64,000 nucleotides of DNA from Litorivita sp040371945 (lineage in GTDB: Bacteria > Pseudomonadota > Alphaproteobacteria > Rhodobacterales > Rhodobacteraceae), in contig NZ_BAABWS010000002.1 of NCBI RefSeq assembly GCF_040371945.1, positions 186,001-250,000 of the forward strand, in the 5' to 3' direction. The notes beneath the pieces were generated by a model, which made no database searches, was not told the DNA's origin, and saw only the letters and a program-made list of their open reading frames with translations. The position numbers were made by a program, and so were the translations under genes. This document shows positions 32,605 through 41,546 of this stretch, in pieces (position 1 is the first letter of the stretch; each line of letters starts with the position of its first letter).

Positions 32605-34074
32605 TCAGGTTTGGGCGGCTTTGCTGCGGCGCGCGGCGCGCAGACCGCCGATCCCGCCCAATCCCGCAATCAACAACCATGCCGCGGCAGGCAGCGGTAC
32701 GGCAGGTGCGATTTCGCGGGTGATGTCGTGATCATGCACGGCCATTTGCGAGACGTCGAACGAGGCAAACTCGTCGCCAAGGATCTGCCCCAACCGCACG
32801 CTTCCGAGCGGGCCAAAGGTCTCGCCCGTCCCGATCGCGGTGCGGCCTGCAAGGTTCGGCAAGGCAAAGGTTTCGCGCCCGTCACCGCCATAGGTCGTTC
32901 CCAAAAGGGAAAACAGCGCTTGATGGTGCACGATCGGAAGCAATTGCCCCGCCGCTTGCATCCATCCCGAGGGCACAAAGTTGCCCGCGAAAATTGCGAT
33001 CTCGCCAAGGAAGGGCGCAAACTCGCTGCTGGCGCTTCCGCTGGAGGGGAAAAGGCCTTCGGTCGCGATCAGATAGTTCATGACCAAAGACGGATCGACA
33101 TTGTTAAAGCTGCCGATGCCGCCCGCCGCGCCGGTCACACCGCCCGCATCGGGGTCCGTATGGCTGTGCGAGGGCATATCCGCCTCGGTCAACGTCACGG
33201 TTTGTGCGCCCGTTTGCCTGCCCACTTCGCCAAAGGGCAAACCTGCCGCAGCGCCGATGACCATGCGCTCCTCGGTGTCCGGCATCGCAAACGTCGAGCG
33301 CCCGTCACCGCCAAAATTCGTGCCGATGAGCGAAAACAGGGCGGTGTTATCGGTGATCGGGGTCAGCTGGCCAATGGCTTCGACAGTCCCGCGGTCAAGG
33401 TCGGGGCCCTCGTCGAGCGCCGCATCCATGGTGACAAAACCCATGGTTTCATTGGGCGCGGGGGTAGAGCCGCCGCTTCTGGAGGGGTAGACACCTTGCG
33501 TGACGATTTCATAGCTGAGCGCCAAGGTCGGTTGCCCGTGGTCGATGGGCGCGCCGCTGCCGGTGCTGCTTGTGTCAACGTCAACGGTGGTGTGGCTATG
33601 GCTCGGCAAATTGGCCTCGCTCAGCGTCAGGGTCGGGGCACCTGACCGGCGCCCCATGCCCTGATCGCCAAATCCCGATGCACCCACCACCGCGCGGCCG
33701 CGTAGGTCGGGCAAGGCAAAGGTGGTGCGTCCGTCGCCGCCATAGGTCGTGCCAAGCAGAGAAAACAGTGCCTGATTTTGCGAGATGCTCAGGATTGAGC
33801 CGTCGGCGATGTGGTAATCTCGCGGAACGCTGTGCTCTCTGCCCGCAAAAAACTTCACCTCGCCCATGTCTTGGAAGAGGCCCTGCGTGCGGATGATCGC
33901 GGTCAGGCCCAAAGAGGGCTGCAGGGTGCTGATCGGGGCGGAGGCGCCCGCGGTGCCGGTCGTTGTGGTTGTGGTGCCAAGGCTCAATGTGGTTGCGGCG
34001 GCGGGCAGGGCGCCAAACGCAACACAAAGCGCGGAGGCGGTCATGGCCCGCCGAAGAGAATAATGAGGTGTCAT
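32605..34074 (-). CDS. Secreted triple tail-collar domain protein with VPLPA-CTERM tail
   Basis: A 489-residue exported protein. The signal peptide (about 1-27, ALCVAFGALPAAA) is followed by three copies of a phage tail-collar (microcystin-dependent protein) repeat centred on ALFSLLGTTYGGDGR and FALPDLRGR: residues 97-131, 241-274 and 381-415. Each is preceded by a 60-70 residue strand-rich part; the first two are also followed by LPSHSH or MPSHSH. The end, from 459, is VPLPAAAWLLIAGLGGIGGL then RAARR, an exosortase-type tail. Tail-collar domains form trimeric tip structures; here they seem to serve as a surface protein, perhaps an adhesin. No other phage gene is near. Confidence 0.82.
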   Translation of the reverse strand: MTPHYSLRRAMTASALCVAFGALPAAATTLSLGTTTTTTGTAGASAPISTLQPSLGLTAIIRTQGLFQDMGEVKFFAGREHSVPRDYHIADGSILSISQNQALFSLLGTTYGGDGRTTFALPDLRGRAVVGASGFGDQGMGRRSGAPTLTLSEANLPSHSHTTVDVDTSSTGSGAPIDHGQPTLALSYEIVTQGVYPSRSGGSTPAPNETMGFVTMDAALDEGPDLDRGTVEAIGQLTPITDNTALFSLIGTNFGGDGRSTFAMPDTEERMVIGAAAGLPFGEVGRQTGAQTVTLTEADMPSHSHTDPDAGGVTGAAGGIGSFNNVDPSLVMNYLIATEGLFPSSGSASSEFAPFLGEIAIFAGNFVPSGWMQAAGQLLPIVHHQALFSLLGTTYGGDGRETFALPNLAGRTAIGTGETFGPLGSVRLGQILGDEFASFDVSQMAVHDHDITREIAPAVPLPAAAWLLIAGLGGIGGLRAARRSKAAQT

Positions 34075-34364
34075 GCGAAATAGCGTCCCTAGATTTGTGT
34101 GAGTATTGGAAAAAATGAAAACGAAAAGCACATGTGGCGGCGCGGCGGCCAACGGTTCGATGCGCCACCCTAGGCGAAAACCCTCGGTCATACCTATAGC
34201 AATGGCTAGAAAAATCTTGCCATTGTTTCGATTTATTGGGCAATTCGCAGGTCAATCTCGTGATTGTCGCCCTTGCGTCGACAGTCGCAAGGTCTTGCAC
34301 AAGGTCTTGGGCGCGCGCCAAGGCCGCAGGGCGGTCATGCCGTCTTGGCGCGGCGCAGGGGCAG

Positions 34365-35309
34365 CTATTCGTCGTTTTCGGCCAAGAACCGTTCGGCATC
34401 CAAGGCAGCCATACATCCCATGCCCGCCGAGGTGACGGCTTGGCGGTATTTGTGGTCTGTCAAATCGCCCGCCGCAAAGACGCCTGGGATCGAGGTCTCG
34501 GTGGTGCCCGCTTTGACTTTGACATAGCCGCCGTTGTGCAATTCAAGCACGTCCTTGACCAATTCGCTGGCCGGTGCGTGACCGATGGCAACAAAGACAC
34601 CCTTGCAGGGGATTTCGGTGATCTCGCCGGTTTTCACATGTTTGACCCGCACGGCCTCGACGCCTTTGGGATTATCGGCGCCGACCACTTCGTCAAGCTC
34701 ATGAAACCACAGCGGCTCGATTTTGGGGTTCTTCAACAGCCGCTGTTCGAGGATCTTTTCGCTGCGCAATTCGTCGCGGCGGTGGATCAGCGTGACCTTG
34801 GAGGCGAAGTTGGTCAGGAACAGCGCCTCTTCGACCGCAGTGTTGCCGCCCCCGATCACCACGATTTCCTGCCCGCGATAAAAGAACCCGTCACAGGTCG
34901 CACAGGCCGACACGCCAAAGCCTTTGAAGGCCTCTTCGGAGGGCAGGCCAAGCCATTTGGCACGCGCGCCCGTGGCCAGAATGACCGCGTCGGCGGTATA
35001 GGTGTTGCCGCTATCGCCCTTGGCGGTGAAGGGGCGTTTGCTCAGGTCGAGATCGGAAATGATATCGCCGATGATTTCGCATCCCATCTCGCGCGCATGG
35101 CTTTCCATACGGACCATCAGATCGGGGCCCTGCACTTCGGTATCGCCGGGCCAGTTTTCAACCTCGGTGGTGGTGGTCAACTGCCCGCCCGGTTCGATGC
35201 CTTGGACTAGGATCGGCGAGAGCATCGCGCGGCTGGCATAGACGCCGGCGGTATAGCCTGCGGGGCCGGAGCCGATGATCAAAACCTTGGTGTGACGTGT
35301 CTCGGCCAT
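34365..35309 (-). CDS. trxB: Thioredoxin-disulfide reductase
   Basis: A 314-residue FAD/NADPH enzyme that reduces thioredoxin. The FAD-binding GSGPAGYTAGVYASRA is at 13-28, the redox-active CATC at 136-139, the NADPH-binding GGGNTAVEEA follows, and FAAGDLTDHKYRQAVTSAG lies near the end. The start at 35309 has AAGGAG upstream; a longer frame to 35405 looks non-coding. It is divergent from an Lrp-family gene, an order seen in many alphaproteobacteria. Confidence 0.97.
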   Translation of the reverse strand: MAETRHTKVLIIGSGPAGYTAGVYASRAMLSPILVQGIEPGGQLTTTTEVENWPGDTEVQGPDLMVRMESHAREMGCEIIGDIISDLDLSKRPFTAKGDSGNTYTADAVILATGARAKWLGLPSEEAFKGFGVSACATCDGFFYRGQEIVVIGGGNTAVEEALFLTNFASKVTLIHRRDELRSEKILEQRLLKNPKIEPLWFHELDEVVGADNPKGVEAVRVKHVKTGEITEIPCKGVFVAIGHAPASELVKDVLELHNGGYVKVKAGTTETSIPGVFAAGDLTDHKYRQAVTSAGMGCMAALDAERFLAENDE

Positions 35310-35544
35310 GATGTCTCTCCTTGGACGCGGGTGGCGGCGCGCGGGAATCCTCTGCGCCATTGGTCCCGTTGATATAGACACGCATTTCGGGGGCGAAAAC
35401 CCCAAGCGCCCAAGATATTTGCGCGCCGCCCCCTGCGTTTCGTGGCCGTGCCCTGCGCCGCAACGATGTTGCGCGTGTGCGAAAGATTATTGCGCGCGGC
35501 TGCGGCGGTGCTATAACAAACGCAAATTCGCAAAGAGGTTTTCG

Positions 35545-36045
35545 ATGTCCGCAACGCGCCTTGATCCCATCGATCGCAAGATTTTGGCCGAGCTTCAGGC
35601 CGATGGCCGCATGACCAATGTGGAATTGGCCAAACGCGTCGGAATTTCCGCGCCGCCTTGCTTGCGCCGTGTGCGCACGCTGGAGGAGGCCGGCTATATT
35701 CGCGGCTATCACGCCGAGGTGGACGCGCGCGAATTGGGCTTTGAAGTGCAGGTCTTCGCCATGGTCGGATTGCAAAGCCAAGCCGAAAGCGATCTATCGG
35801 CGTTTGAAGCGCGCTGCCGCGATTGGCCCTTGGTGCGCGAGTGCCATATGCTCAATGGCGAGGTGGATTTTATCCTCAAATGCGTGGCGCCGGACCTGTC
35901 GACCTTTCAAACCTTCCTGACCTCGCAATTGCTCACCTCGCCCAATGTCGGATCGGTGAAAACATCGCTGGTCATTCGCGGTGCCAAAGACGAACCGGGC
36001 GTGCCGTTTGACGTTTTGGAAAACCGGCTCAAGCAGCAGGCCTGA
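35545..36045 (+). CDS. Lrp/AsnC family transcriptional regulator
   Basis: A 166-residue regulator. The N-terminal helix-turn-helix is TNVELAKRVGISAPPCLRRVRTLEEAGYI (given here as position 24-52). The C-terminal RAM/AsnC ligand domain has VGLQSQAESDLSAFE and CHMLNGEVDFILKCVAPD. Such proteins form octamers and respond to amino acids. AGAGG precedes the ATG. It is divergent from trxB and may regulate it, as divergent Lrp genes often do; this is an inference. Confidence 0.93.
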   Translation: MSATRLDPIDRKILAELQADGRMTNVELAKRVGISAPPCLRRVRTLEEAGYIRGYHAEVDARELGFEVQVFAMVGLQSQAESDLSAFEARCRDWPLVRECHMLNGEVDFILKCVAPDLSTFQTFLTSQLLTSPNVGSVKTSLVIRGAKDEPGVPFDVLENRLKQQA

Positions 36046-36094
36046 GCGCCAAGGCTGCGCTTTGATCCGGCGCAAGCTGCACCTTTCAAAAAGT

Positions 36095-36127
36095 AACGCG
36101 CAGGCCCGAGGGGGCGCTGCGCGTTTT
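36095..36127. terminator. Terminator between lrp and the Hint-domain gene
   Basis: AACGCGCAG (36095-36103) pairs with CTGCGCGTT (36117-36125), the inner GCCC pairs with GGGC, and TTTTGC follows. The genes converge here. Confidence 0.75.
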
Positions 36128-36159
36128 GCTTTGGAGGCAATGGTAAGGTATTTTGCGCG

Positions 36160-36978
36160 CTAGGCCACGTCGCGCGCCTGATCGGGTTTGCTGCTCATGC
36201 GCGGGCGCGCCAGAGGTCCGAAATCGGCACTCTCGTCGATATGCGGGAAGAGCGACAGGAACAGCGTGAGCATATTATGCCCCATGATCCGCTCGATCCC
36301 CATTCCGGGATGATAGCTTTCGAACTCCAATCCCGCCGCTTTGATCGTCGCATGGCGCGGCAGGCACAGGTGATAGACCGTCACCGGCGCGGGCGGGGTG
36401 ACTTCGAACACGCTCATCCCGTCGACCGCATTGCGGATCGGGGTAAACACAGGGCCGGTCGAGGCCAGATCGCGCAAATGCGCGGGGCGTTGCAAAATTC
36501 GCGCGCCCGGACCGGCGACAACATCGCTCATCGGGCGGTGGACGCCAAAGCTGTTCGCCATGATCCGCGTCAAACGGCCAAGCGCGGGATCGGCAATCGG
36601 CGCATTGGGGATGATCTGCATCGAGCCGACCCATTGCACGGGCTGCGGTCCCATTTCGGTGGTGTCGATCAAATCACCGGGGCAAAGATCCTCAATCGCG
36701 CGCGGGCCTTGGGGCGTATCAAGCGCGGTGCCGCGGGCAAAGGCGGAAAAGGCAGCTTCGAAAAACGGGTTGGCGGGCGCCATATGGAAGGACGAGCGCA
36801 GGTTGCCGTCATCGTCTTGCGACAGCACTTCATATTTGCGCATCAAGGGCATTTTGCGCGCTGGACGCGTATCGGCGCGGCCCGATTTGCGCGCCTCGCT
36901 CGTGGCGGCGCGGCGTTCGGTCAGCTCGGCGAGCTTGGCTGTTTGGCCGCGAAGATGGGCCAGCGTAGGGGCGCTCAT
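36160..36978 (-). CDS. Hint (Hedgehog/intein-type) domain protein lacking the catalytic cysteine
   Basis: A 272-residue protein with a charged N-terminal arm (1-70) and a Hint_2 domain (about 78-215) of the kind common in Rhodobacteraceae. The domain opens FARGTALDTPQGPRAIEDL, CPGDLIDT and PVQWVGS, as in the family. The position just before F80, where self-cleaving members have cysteine, is A79. A later HNMLT is present. Without the nucleophile it should not splice or cleave itself, so it is probably a structural or binding relative. Function unknown. ATG at 36978 with AGGT upstream. It stands alone. Confidence 0.8.
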   Translation of the reverse strand: MSAPTLAHLRGQTAKLAELTERRAATSEARKSGRADTRPARKMPLMRKYEVLSQDDDGNLRSSFHMAPANPFFEAAFSAFARGTALDTPQGPRAIEDLCPGDLIDTTEMGPQPVQWVGSMQIIPNAPIADPALGRLTRIMANSFGVHRPMSDVVAGPGARILQRPAHLRDLASTGPVFTPIRNAVDGMSVFEVTPPAPVTVYHLCLPRHATIKAAGLEFESYHPGMGIERIMGHNMLTLFLSLFPHIDESADFGPLARPRMSSKPDQARDVA

Positions 36979-37378
36979 GTGTCATACCTTTCTACAGGTT
37001 TGTCACATCCATGTCGGCCCCCACCGACAACAACAGAAGGACTTGTTGATAAACCGCACAAGTAACTTGCGCAGGGTCAACTTCGCCATTCGAGGCGTCA
37101 TCTGTCAAAATCTTCTGAACTTTGGCGCGGGTTTGCGATCAATCCGCGAAAATCGCGCGGTTTTGTTTCCGATGCGCGCACGGGGCTGCCACATTCGGTG
37201 GCGAATCGCCTTGCGACGCGGCCGAGAATGGCGCAGGGCGCGGCAAACGGCTTGAGGCTGTGATTGCCTATCGTCTCGCGCCTGAGCCCTTTGGTAAGGG
37301 TGCGGCGCGCGCGGCGCGGGCCAAATCCTGTCTGGCCCCGCGCATCTCATGTGTCGGCGCGCCTTGCGGCGCGTCAGA
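36979..37378. other. Gap between Hint gene and small protein gene
   Basis: 400 bases without a gene I can support. The part next to the Hint gene should hold its promoter, but no -35/-10 pair is clear. A weak hairpin with TTTT (37144-37164, 5-bp stem) is the only local structure I see. Confidence 0.4.
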
Positions 37379-37522
37379 TCAGGCGCGTTTCGATTTGGGC
37401 GCGGCCTCTGTGCGGCGGGCGATCATTGCCGCGCGGGCGCTGCCACGCGCCCAAGGCAGGGCGGGCATATCCGATTTGGATGTTTCGATCACGGATTTGA
37501 TGAACCGGCTTTGCTTTTTCAT
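37379..37522 (-). CDS. Small basic protein, 47 residues
   Basis: A short gene that is easy to miss. The ATG at 37522 has a strong ribosome-binding site (GGAGA, 6 bases upstream). The product starts MKKQSRFIKSVIETSKS and is rich in lysine, arginine and alanine, ending with APKSKRA. It has no membrane segment or cysteine. Similar lysine/arginine-rich small proteins with an FIKSVI-like start occur in Rhodobacteraceae, as far as I recall, without known function. Binding to nucleic acid is a guess from charge. Confidence 0.6.
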   Translation of the reverse strand: MKKQSRFIKSVIETSKSDMPALPWARGSARAAMIARRTEAAPKSKRA

Positions 37523-37855
37523 GTCTGCTCTCCTGTGCCCTCGGGGGCCATTGATCCTCATGCATCTTTCTACGCGCAGATGCTTTATAGGCGATGACCA
37601 ATCTATGACGGATCAATGCGGCTCCAGTTTGGCAGTGGTGAAGATTTGCGAATAATTTTCACCGTGTCCGCGCCACATTTGCGCGTCACGCCACACAGCC
37701 TGCCAAGCCCCGTCAAACAAGGCGCTTGGGCGCGTGATTGCGGATAATCGGGTCGATATCGCGTGATTGTTTCGCGATGGGTCAGCGGGCGGCGGCAAAT
37801 TCACGCCCGCTTTTCGCCCGAATTGGCCGGCAAAGGGCGCGCCCCGCGCCCCGTA
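37523..37855. other. Gap between small protein gene and pgeF
   Basis: 333 bases. It holds the leader of the small gene and a small hairpin, GTGAA at 37637 with TTCAC at 37657-37661. No promoter could be fixed and no further gene is supported. Confidence 0.4.
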
Positions 37856-38611
37856 TTAAAGCCGGATGGCGGAAATCAGGCGGCCATAATCGGCCTCGCC
37901 CGCATGGGTGGTGCGCCGGTATGAATAAAACCGCTCGGCGTCGTGATAGGTGCAATGGCGGATCCATTCCGCATGGCCCACGCCCGCGCGCCGCAGCCGC
38001 GCGAGGCCAAAGGCGGGCAGGTCGAATTGCATCCTGTCCCCCGCGCCGCCCGCGAAAAAACGGCTGTTGTCGGGATCATCGGCGATGAAATCCTCGAAAA
38101 ACTCCGGTCCCACCTCATAGGCGCGTTGCGAGATCGTCGGCCCGATCACGGCGGTGATGGCGCCGCGCGCCGCGCCAAGGGCGACCATCGCCTCGACCGT
38201 GGCCTCAAGCACCCCGTCCACCGCGCCGCGCCATCCCGCATGGGCCGCGCCGATCACCCCCGCCGAGACATCGGCAAACAGCACCGGTTGGCAATCGGCG
38301 GTCAGGATCGACAGCGCCACACCCGGCACATTGGTGACCAAAGCATCGGCGCGCGGCTTGTCGGTTTGCGGCCCCGTGACGACCGCAACATCCGCCGAAT
38401 GCACCTGATGCACACCGGCCAAATGCTCCGGCGCGACCTGCATCGCCTCGGCCACGCGGGCGCGGTTGATCGCGACGATCTCGGCCTGATCGGAGGACCC
38501 TGTGCCGCAGTTCAGCCCGCCGAACACCCCCGAAGAGGCCCCGCCCTTGCGGGTAAAGAACCCGTGGCGCAGCGGGGTCAGGCTATCAGCGGTGAGAATT
38601 TCGAGGCTCAT
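37856..38611 (-). CDS. pgeF: Peptidoglycan editing factor PgeF (YfiH/DUF152, laccase-domain)
   Basis: A 251-residue metal-binding protein. YfiH/PgeF removes misplaced L-serine from peptidoglycan precursors, and homologues act as purine nucleoside hydrolases or multi-copper-like oxidases in vitro. The metal triad is visible: H71 (GVHQVHSADV), C107 (LTADCQPVLF) and H124 (AAHAGWRGAV). Its ATG overlaps the midA stop by 4 bases (ATGA), making it the last gene of lgt-midA-pgeF. Confidence 0.92.
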   Translation of the reverse strand: MSLEILTADSLTPLRHGFFTRKGGASSGVFGGLNCGTGSSDQAEIVAINRARVAEAMQVAPEHLAGVHQVHSADVAVVTGPQTDKPRADALVTNVPGVALSILTADCQPVLFADVSAGVIGAAHAGWRGAVDGVLEATVEAMVALGAARGAITAVIGPTISQRAYEVGPEFFEDFIADDPDNSRFFAGGAGDRMQFDLPAFGLARLRRAGVGHAEWIRHCTYHDAERFYSYRRTTHAGEADYGRLISAIRL

Positions 38612-39702
38612 GGGGTTGGTCCGTCAAATCCGGGCGGGAAGGGCGCGCCGTGGGGGGCGAGGGCGATCACTTTGAAGAGAGTTCCCATTTCCGCAGGATG
38701 GGTCAAGCGCCGATGTGCGGCGATATGGTTGCCGAGCGCCGCGCCGCTCAGGGATTTGGCCAAAGCCTGCGCGCGGGCGGTAATGCCGAGCCGCTCCAGA
38801 AACACGCCTTGGGTCAAAAGCCGGCTATGGGCGCAGGGCGCGGCGGCGGCGAGGGCCTCGAAATCCACATGGGCGGTCAAATCCGCCGCCCCCGGATCGG
38901 CAAAAGGATCGGCGGGCGCATGGTCTTGCAAGGCTTGGAACGTGTCGCCAAGGCTGCGCCAATCGCCATAGTCGATGATCAAAGCCGCACCGCCGCGCGC
39001 CTCGATCTGCGCGCCGATGCGGGCCATGATCGGTGCGCTGGCGGGGCAAAGTTCGACCACATCGCCCGCTTTGGTATCATTGCTGCGGTGATCAAGCGCC
39101 GCGATCTGCGCCGCCGCGCCGCGCCCAAGGGCCAGAGTGCCGTTTGCGATCCCGACGCGCCGTTCGCTCCATCCGTCAAGGGCGCGCTCGAATTGCCGGA
39201 TCGGCAGGGCGTCGAAAAACTCGTTGGCGACAAAATAAAGCGGCGCATCCTCGGGCAGGTCGTGCACGCTGTCGTGCCACGTCACATCGGCGCGCGCATA
39301 TCCGGCGGCTTCCAATGTCGCCGCCTGCACCGCGCGCAAGGTTTCGGAGGTCTCGACCAGATGCACTTCAGCGCCTTGGGCAAAGGCGGGCAGGGCGCGA
39401 CGGGCAGTGCGCAAAATATCGGCCATCAACGTGCCGCGCCCCGGCCCGGCCTCGGCCAAGACGATCCGTTTGGGCGCGCCTTGATCCGCCCATGCCTGCG
39501 CGAGGCAAAGGCCGATCATTTCGCCGAACATCTGGCTAATCTCCGGCGCGGTGATAAAGTCGCCGCCCGCGCCAAAAGGATCGCGCGTGGCGTAATAGCC
39601 GTGCTGCGGGTGCATCAGGCAATCGGCCATGTAATCGGCGAGGCTGATCGGACCCTCCGCCTCGATCCGCGCCATGAGCAAATCCTTCAGCGCCGCGCTC
39701 AT
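38608..39702 (-). CDS. Class I SAM-dependent methyltransferase (MidA/NDUFAF7 family, DUF185)
   Basis: A 364-residue methyltransferase related to mitochondrial NDUFAF7 (MidA), which methylates an arginine of the complex I subunit NDUFS2. The start region MADCLMHPQHGYYATRDPFG and DFITAPEISQMFGE, then the SAM-binding EAGPGRGTLMADIL (about 84-97) and FVANEFFDALPI, are the family marks. Overlaps by 4 bases with both lgt (upstream) and pgeF (downstream) show one operon. NuoD methylation is the family-based guess for its job. Confidence 0.88.
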   Translation of the reverse strand: MSAALKDLLMARIEAEGPISLADYMADCLMHPQHGYYATRDPFGAGGDFITAPEISQMFGEMIGLCLAQAWADQGAPKRIVLAEAGPGRGTLMADILRTARRALPAFAQGAEVHLVETSETLRAVQAATLEAAGYARADVTWHDSVHDLPEDAPLYFVANEFFDALPIRQFERALDGWSERRVGIANGTLALGRGAAAQIAALDHRSNDTKAGDVVELCPASAPIMARIGAQIEARGGAALIIDYGDWRSLGDTFQALQDHAPADPFADPGAADLTAHVDFEALAAAAPCAHSRLLTQGVFLERLGITARAQALAKSLSGAALGNHIAAHRRLTHPAEMGTLFKVIALAPHGAPFPPGFDGPTP

Positions 39703-40610
39703 CTGGCCGGATCGCCTTTGTAGCGGCGGTGCGCGTAAAGGATCACCGCCGAGCCCAGAACAATCATCGGCAGCGACAAAACCTGCCCCATCGACAGGCC
39801 AATCGTGTCGGTCAACCGGATCACATGGCCCATCGGATTGGCCAGCGAGATATATTGATCATCGGCTTGGCGAAAAAACTCGACAAAAAAGCGCGAGAGG
39901 CCGTATCCGGCCAAAAACACCCCGATGCTTTGCCCCGGAATTTTGAGCGCCCCGCGCCGAAACGCCAGATAGATCAGAACAGCCCCCAAGATCAGCCCCT
40001 CAAGAGCGGCTTCGTAAAGCTGCGAGGGGTGGCGCGCGCAAAGCCCGATCACCCCATCGCAGTCTTGCGCCGAGGCTCCGGGGAAGATGACACCCCAAGG
40101 CACATCGGTCGGACGGCCCCAAAGTTCGGCATTGATGAAATTGGCAATCCGGCCCAGCAATAGCCCCGCAGGAGCGGCAAGCGCGAGCGTGTCGCCAAGG
40201 CTGAGCGGGGCGATCTTGCGGGTGCGGGCAAACAGCGCGGCGGCGATGACAACGCCCAAAAATCCGCCGTGAAACGACATGCCGCCTTGCCATACCATCG
40301 GGATTTCCGCCGGATGGGACAGGTAATAGGCGGGTTTGTAGAACACCACATAGCCGAGCCGCCCGCCAAGGATCACCCCCAAGATCACCCATGTGAGCAG
40401 GTCCTCGACATCGGCAGGCGTCATCGGGGCCGCGCCGCCGCGCCACAAAGACGCGCGTTTCACCGCCGTCACTACAATGCGCCAGCCGATCACAATGCCG
40501 ACGATATAGGCCAAAGCATACCAGCGCAGCGCAAAGGTGAAATTGCCCAAGGACAGCGAGAAAATCTCGGGCGAGATGTCGGGGAAGGGGATGGCGGCAA
40601 ACATGGGCAT
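39699..40610 (-). CDS. lgt: Phosphatidylglycerol-prolipoprotein diacylglyceryl transferase
   Basis: An inner-membrane enzyme of about 303 residues and seven helices. It transfers diacylglycerol from phosphatidylglycerol to the lipobox cysteine of prolipoproteins. The signature GRIANFINAELWGRPTDVPW carries the essential arginine and asparagine. MSFHGGFLG and HPSQLYEA are also typical. I chose the ATG at 40610; 40604 is equally possible, and a TTG at 40622 is less likely. It is the first gene of the lgt-midA-pgeF set. Confidence 0.95.
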   Translation of the reverse strand: MPMFAAIPFPDISPEIFSLSLGNFTFALRWYALAYIVGIVIGWRIVVTAVKRASLWRGGAAPMTPADVEDLLTWVILGVILGGRLGYVVFYKPAYYLSHPAEIPMVWQGGMSFHGGFLGVVIAAALFARTRKIAPLSLGDTLALAAPAGLLLGRIANFINAELWGRPTDVPWGVIFPGASAQDCDGVIGLCARHPSQLYEAALEGLILGAVLIYLAFRRGALKIPGQSIGVFLAGYGLSRFFVEFFRQADDQYISLANPMGHVIRLTDTIGLSMGQVLSLPMIVLGSAVILYAHRRYKGDPAR

Positions 40611-40744
40611 ATCTGGGGCCAAGGGGGCGGGGGCGTCAACCTCATTATCGGCGCGGCGCGGGCAGCTTTGTCGCGGCTGCAGGTCTTGCCTCGCCGCCCG
40701 TGAACCCCCATATAAGACCCAAGCAGAAATCGCGGAGAGACATC

Positions 40745-40990
40745 ATGCAAACGCGCAGCAAGATCATGGACGACATTTCGCAACTGATGACCAACGCGAT
40801 GGGCGTGGCGCAGGGCGCGAAGACCGAGGCCGATACGGCGCTGAAATCGCTGATGGACCGCTGGCTCGCCGATCGCGATCTGGTCACGCGCGAGGAATTC
40901 GACGCGGTGCGCGCCATGGCGCAAAAGGCCCGCGAAGAGAATGCGACCCTCAAGGCCCGTCTGGACGCGCTGGAAGCGGCGGCGAAATAG
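40745..40990 (+). CDS. Accessory factor UbiK family protein (BMFP, DUF526)
   Basis: An 81-residue protein. UbiK assists ubiquinone synthesis as part of the Ubi complex; related BMFP proteins promote membrane fusion in vitro. The N-terminal amphipathic helix (about 5-45) is followed by LVTREEFDAVRAMAQKAREE and a coiled-coil tail (about 48-80), the standard layout. GGAGAGAC precedes the ATG. It is divergent from lgt with a 134-base gap. Confidence 0.87.
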   Translation: MQTRSKIMDDISQLMTNAMGVAQGAKTEADTALKSLMDRWLADRDLVTREEFDAVRAMAQKAREENATLKARLDALEAAAK

Positions 40991-41129
40991 CCCCGTCACC
41001 TTGCACCGCTTTGGGCGCGCAGGCGCCGTGGGCGGGGATGTTCAAAGCAAAGCGAAGTAGATCGGGGCGCGGATTGGCAAAGGTCGATCGCGCCCTTTTT
41101 GTCTCCTCTCTTGTCGCAAAGGGGCGAAG

Positions 41130-41546
41130 ATGACCGGCCCAGCGTTTCAAAGTGACCATGTGTTGGCCGCCTTCGAGCGGTTCCCGCGCCCCGTCCGCGC
41201 GGCGCTTTTGGACCTGCGCGCGGCAATCTTTGACTGCGCGCAAAATTTGCCGCAGGTCGGCGCGTTGACCGAGACCCTCAAATGGGGGCAACCCGCCTAT
41301 TTGACCGAGGCGAGCGGGTCGGGCACAACCCTGCGCCTTGGTGTGCCAAAGACGGGCGGTTTTGCGATACTTGTGCACTGCCAGACCGACCTAGTGCCAC
41401 AATTTCGCGCCGTCTTCGGCGATGCCTTCACCTATGATGGCACCCGCGCGGTTGTGTTTGGCGAGGACGATGCGCCGGATTTGGAGAAGCTGGGGTTTTT
41501 GATCGGGCGGGCGCTGACCTATCACTTGGACAAAAGGGCGCGATAA
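41130..41546 (+). CDS. DUF1801 domain protein (YdhG-like)
   Basis: A 138-residue cytosolic protein of a small family without known function. The recognisable phrases are ALLDLRAAIFD, ETLKWGQPAYLT and GFAILVHCQTDLV. Relatives include proteins once linked to iron or phosphate chaperoning, without firm evidence. GGGGCGAAG precedes the ATG. It stands alone before a hairpin. Confidence 0.65.
   Translation: MTGPAFQSDHVLAAFERFPRPVRAALLDLRAAIFDCAQNLPQVGALTETLKWGQPAYLTEASGSGTTLRLGVPKTGGFAILVHCQTDLVPQFRAVFGDAFTYDGTRAVVFGEDDAPDLEKLGFLIGRALTYHLDKRAR

Noticed and set aside
32605..34074. Prophage remnant
   Set aside because: Only collar repeats are phage-like; the protein has a signal peptide and a sorting tail, and neighbours (sat-cysC, trxB) are housekeeping genes.
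36160..36978. Active intein or self-splicing protein
   Set aside because: No cysteine at the domain start and no extein-like host protein on both sides.
37105..37350. 81-codon minus-strand frame
   Set aside because: Proline/arginine-rich composition of random GC-rich sequence, no ribosome-binding site.
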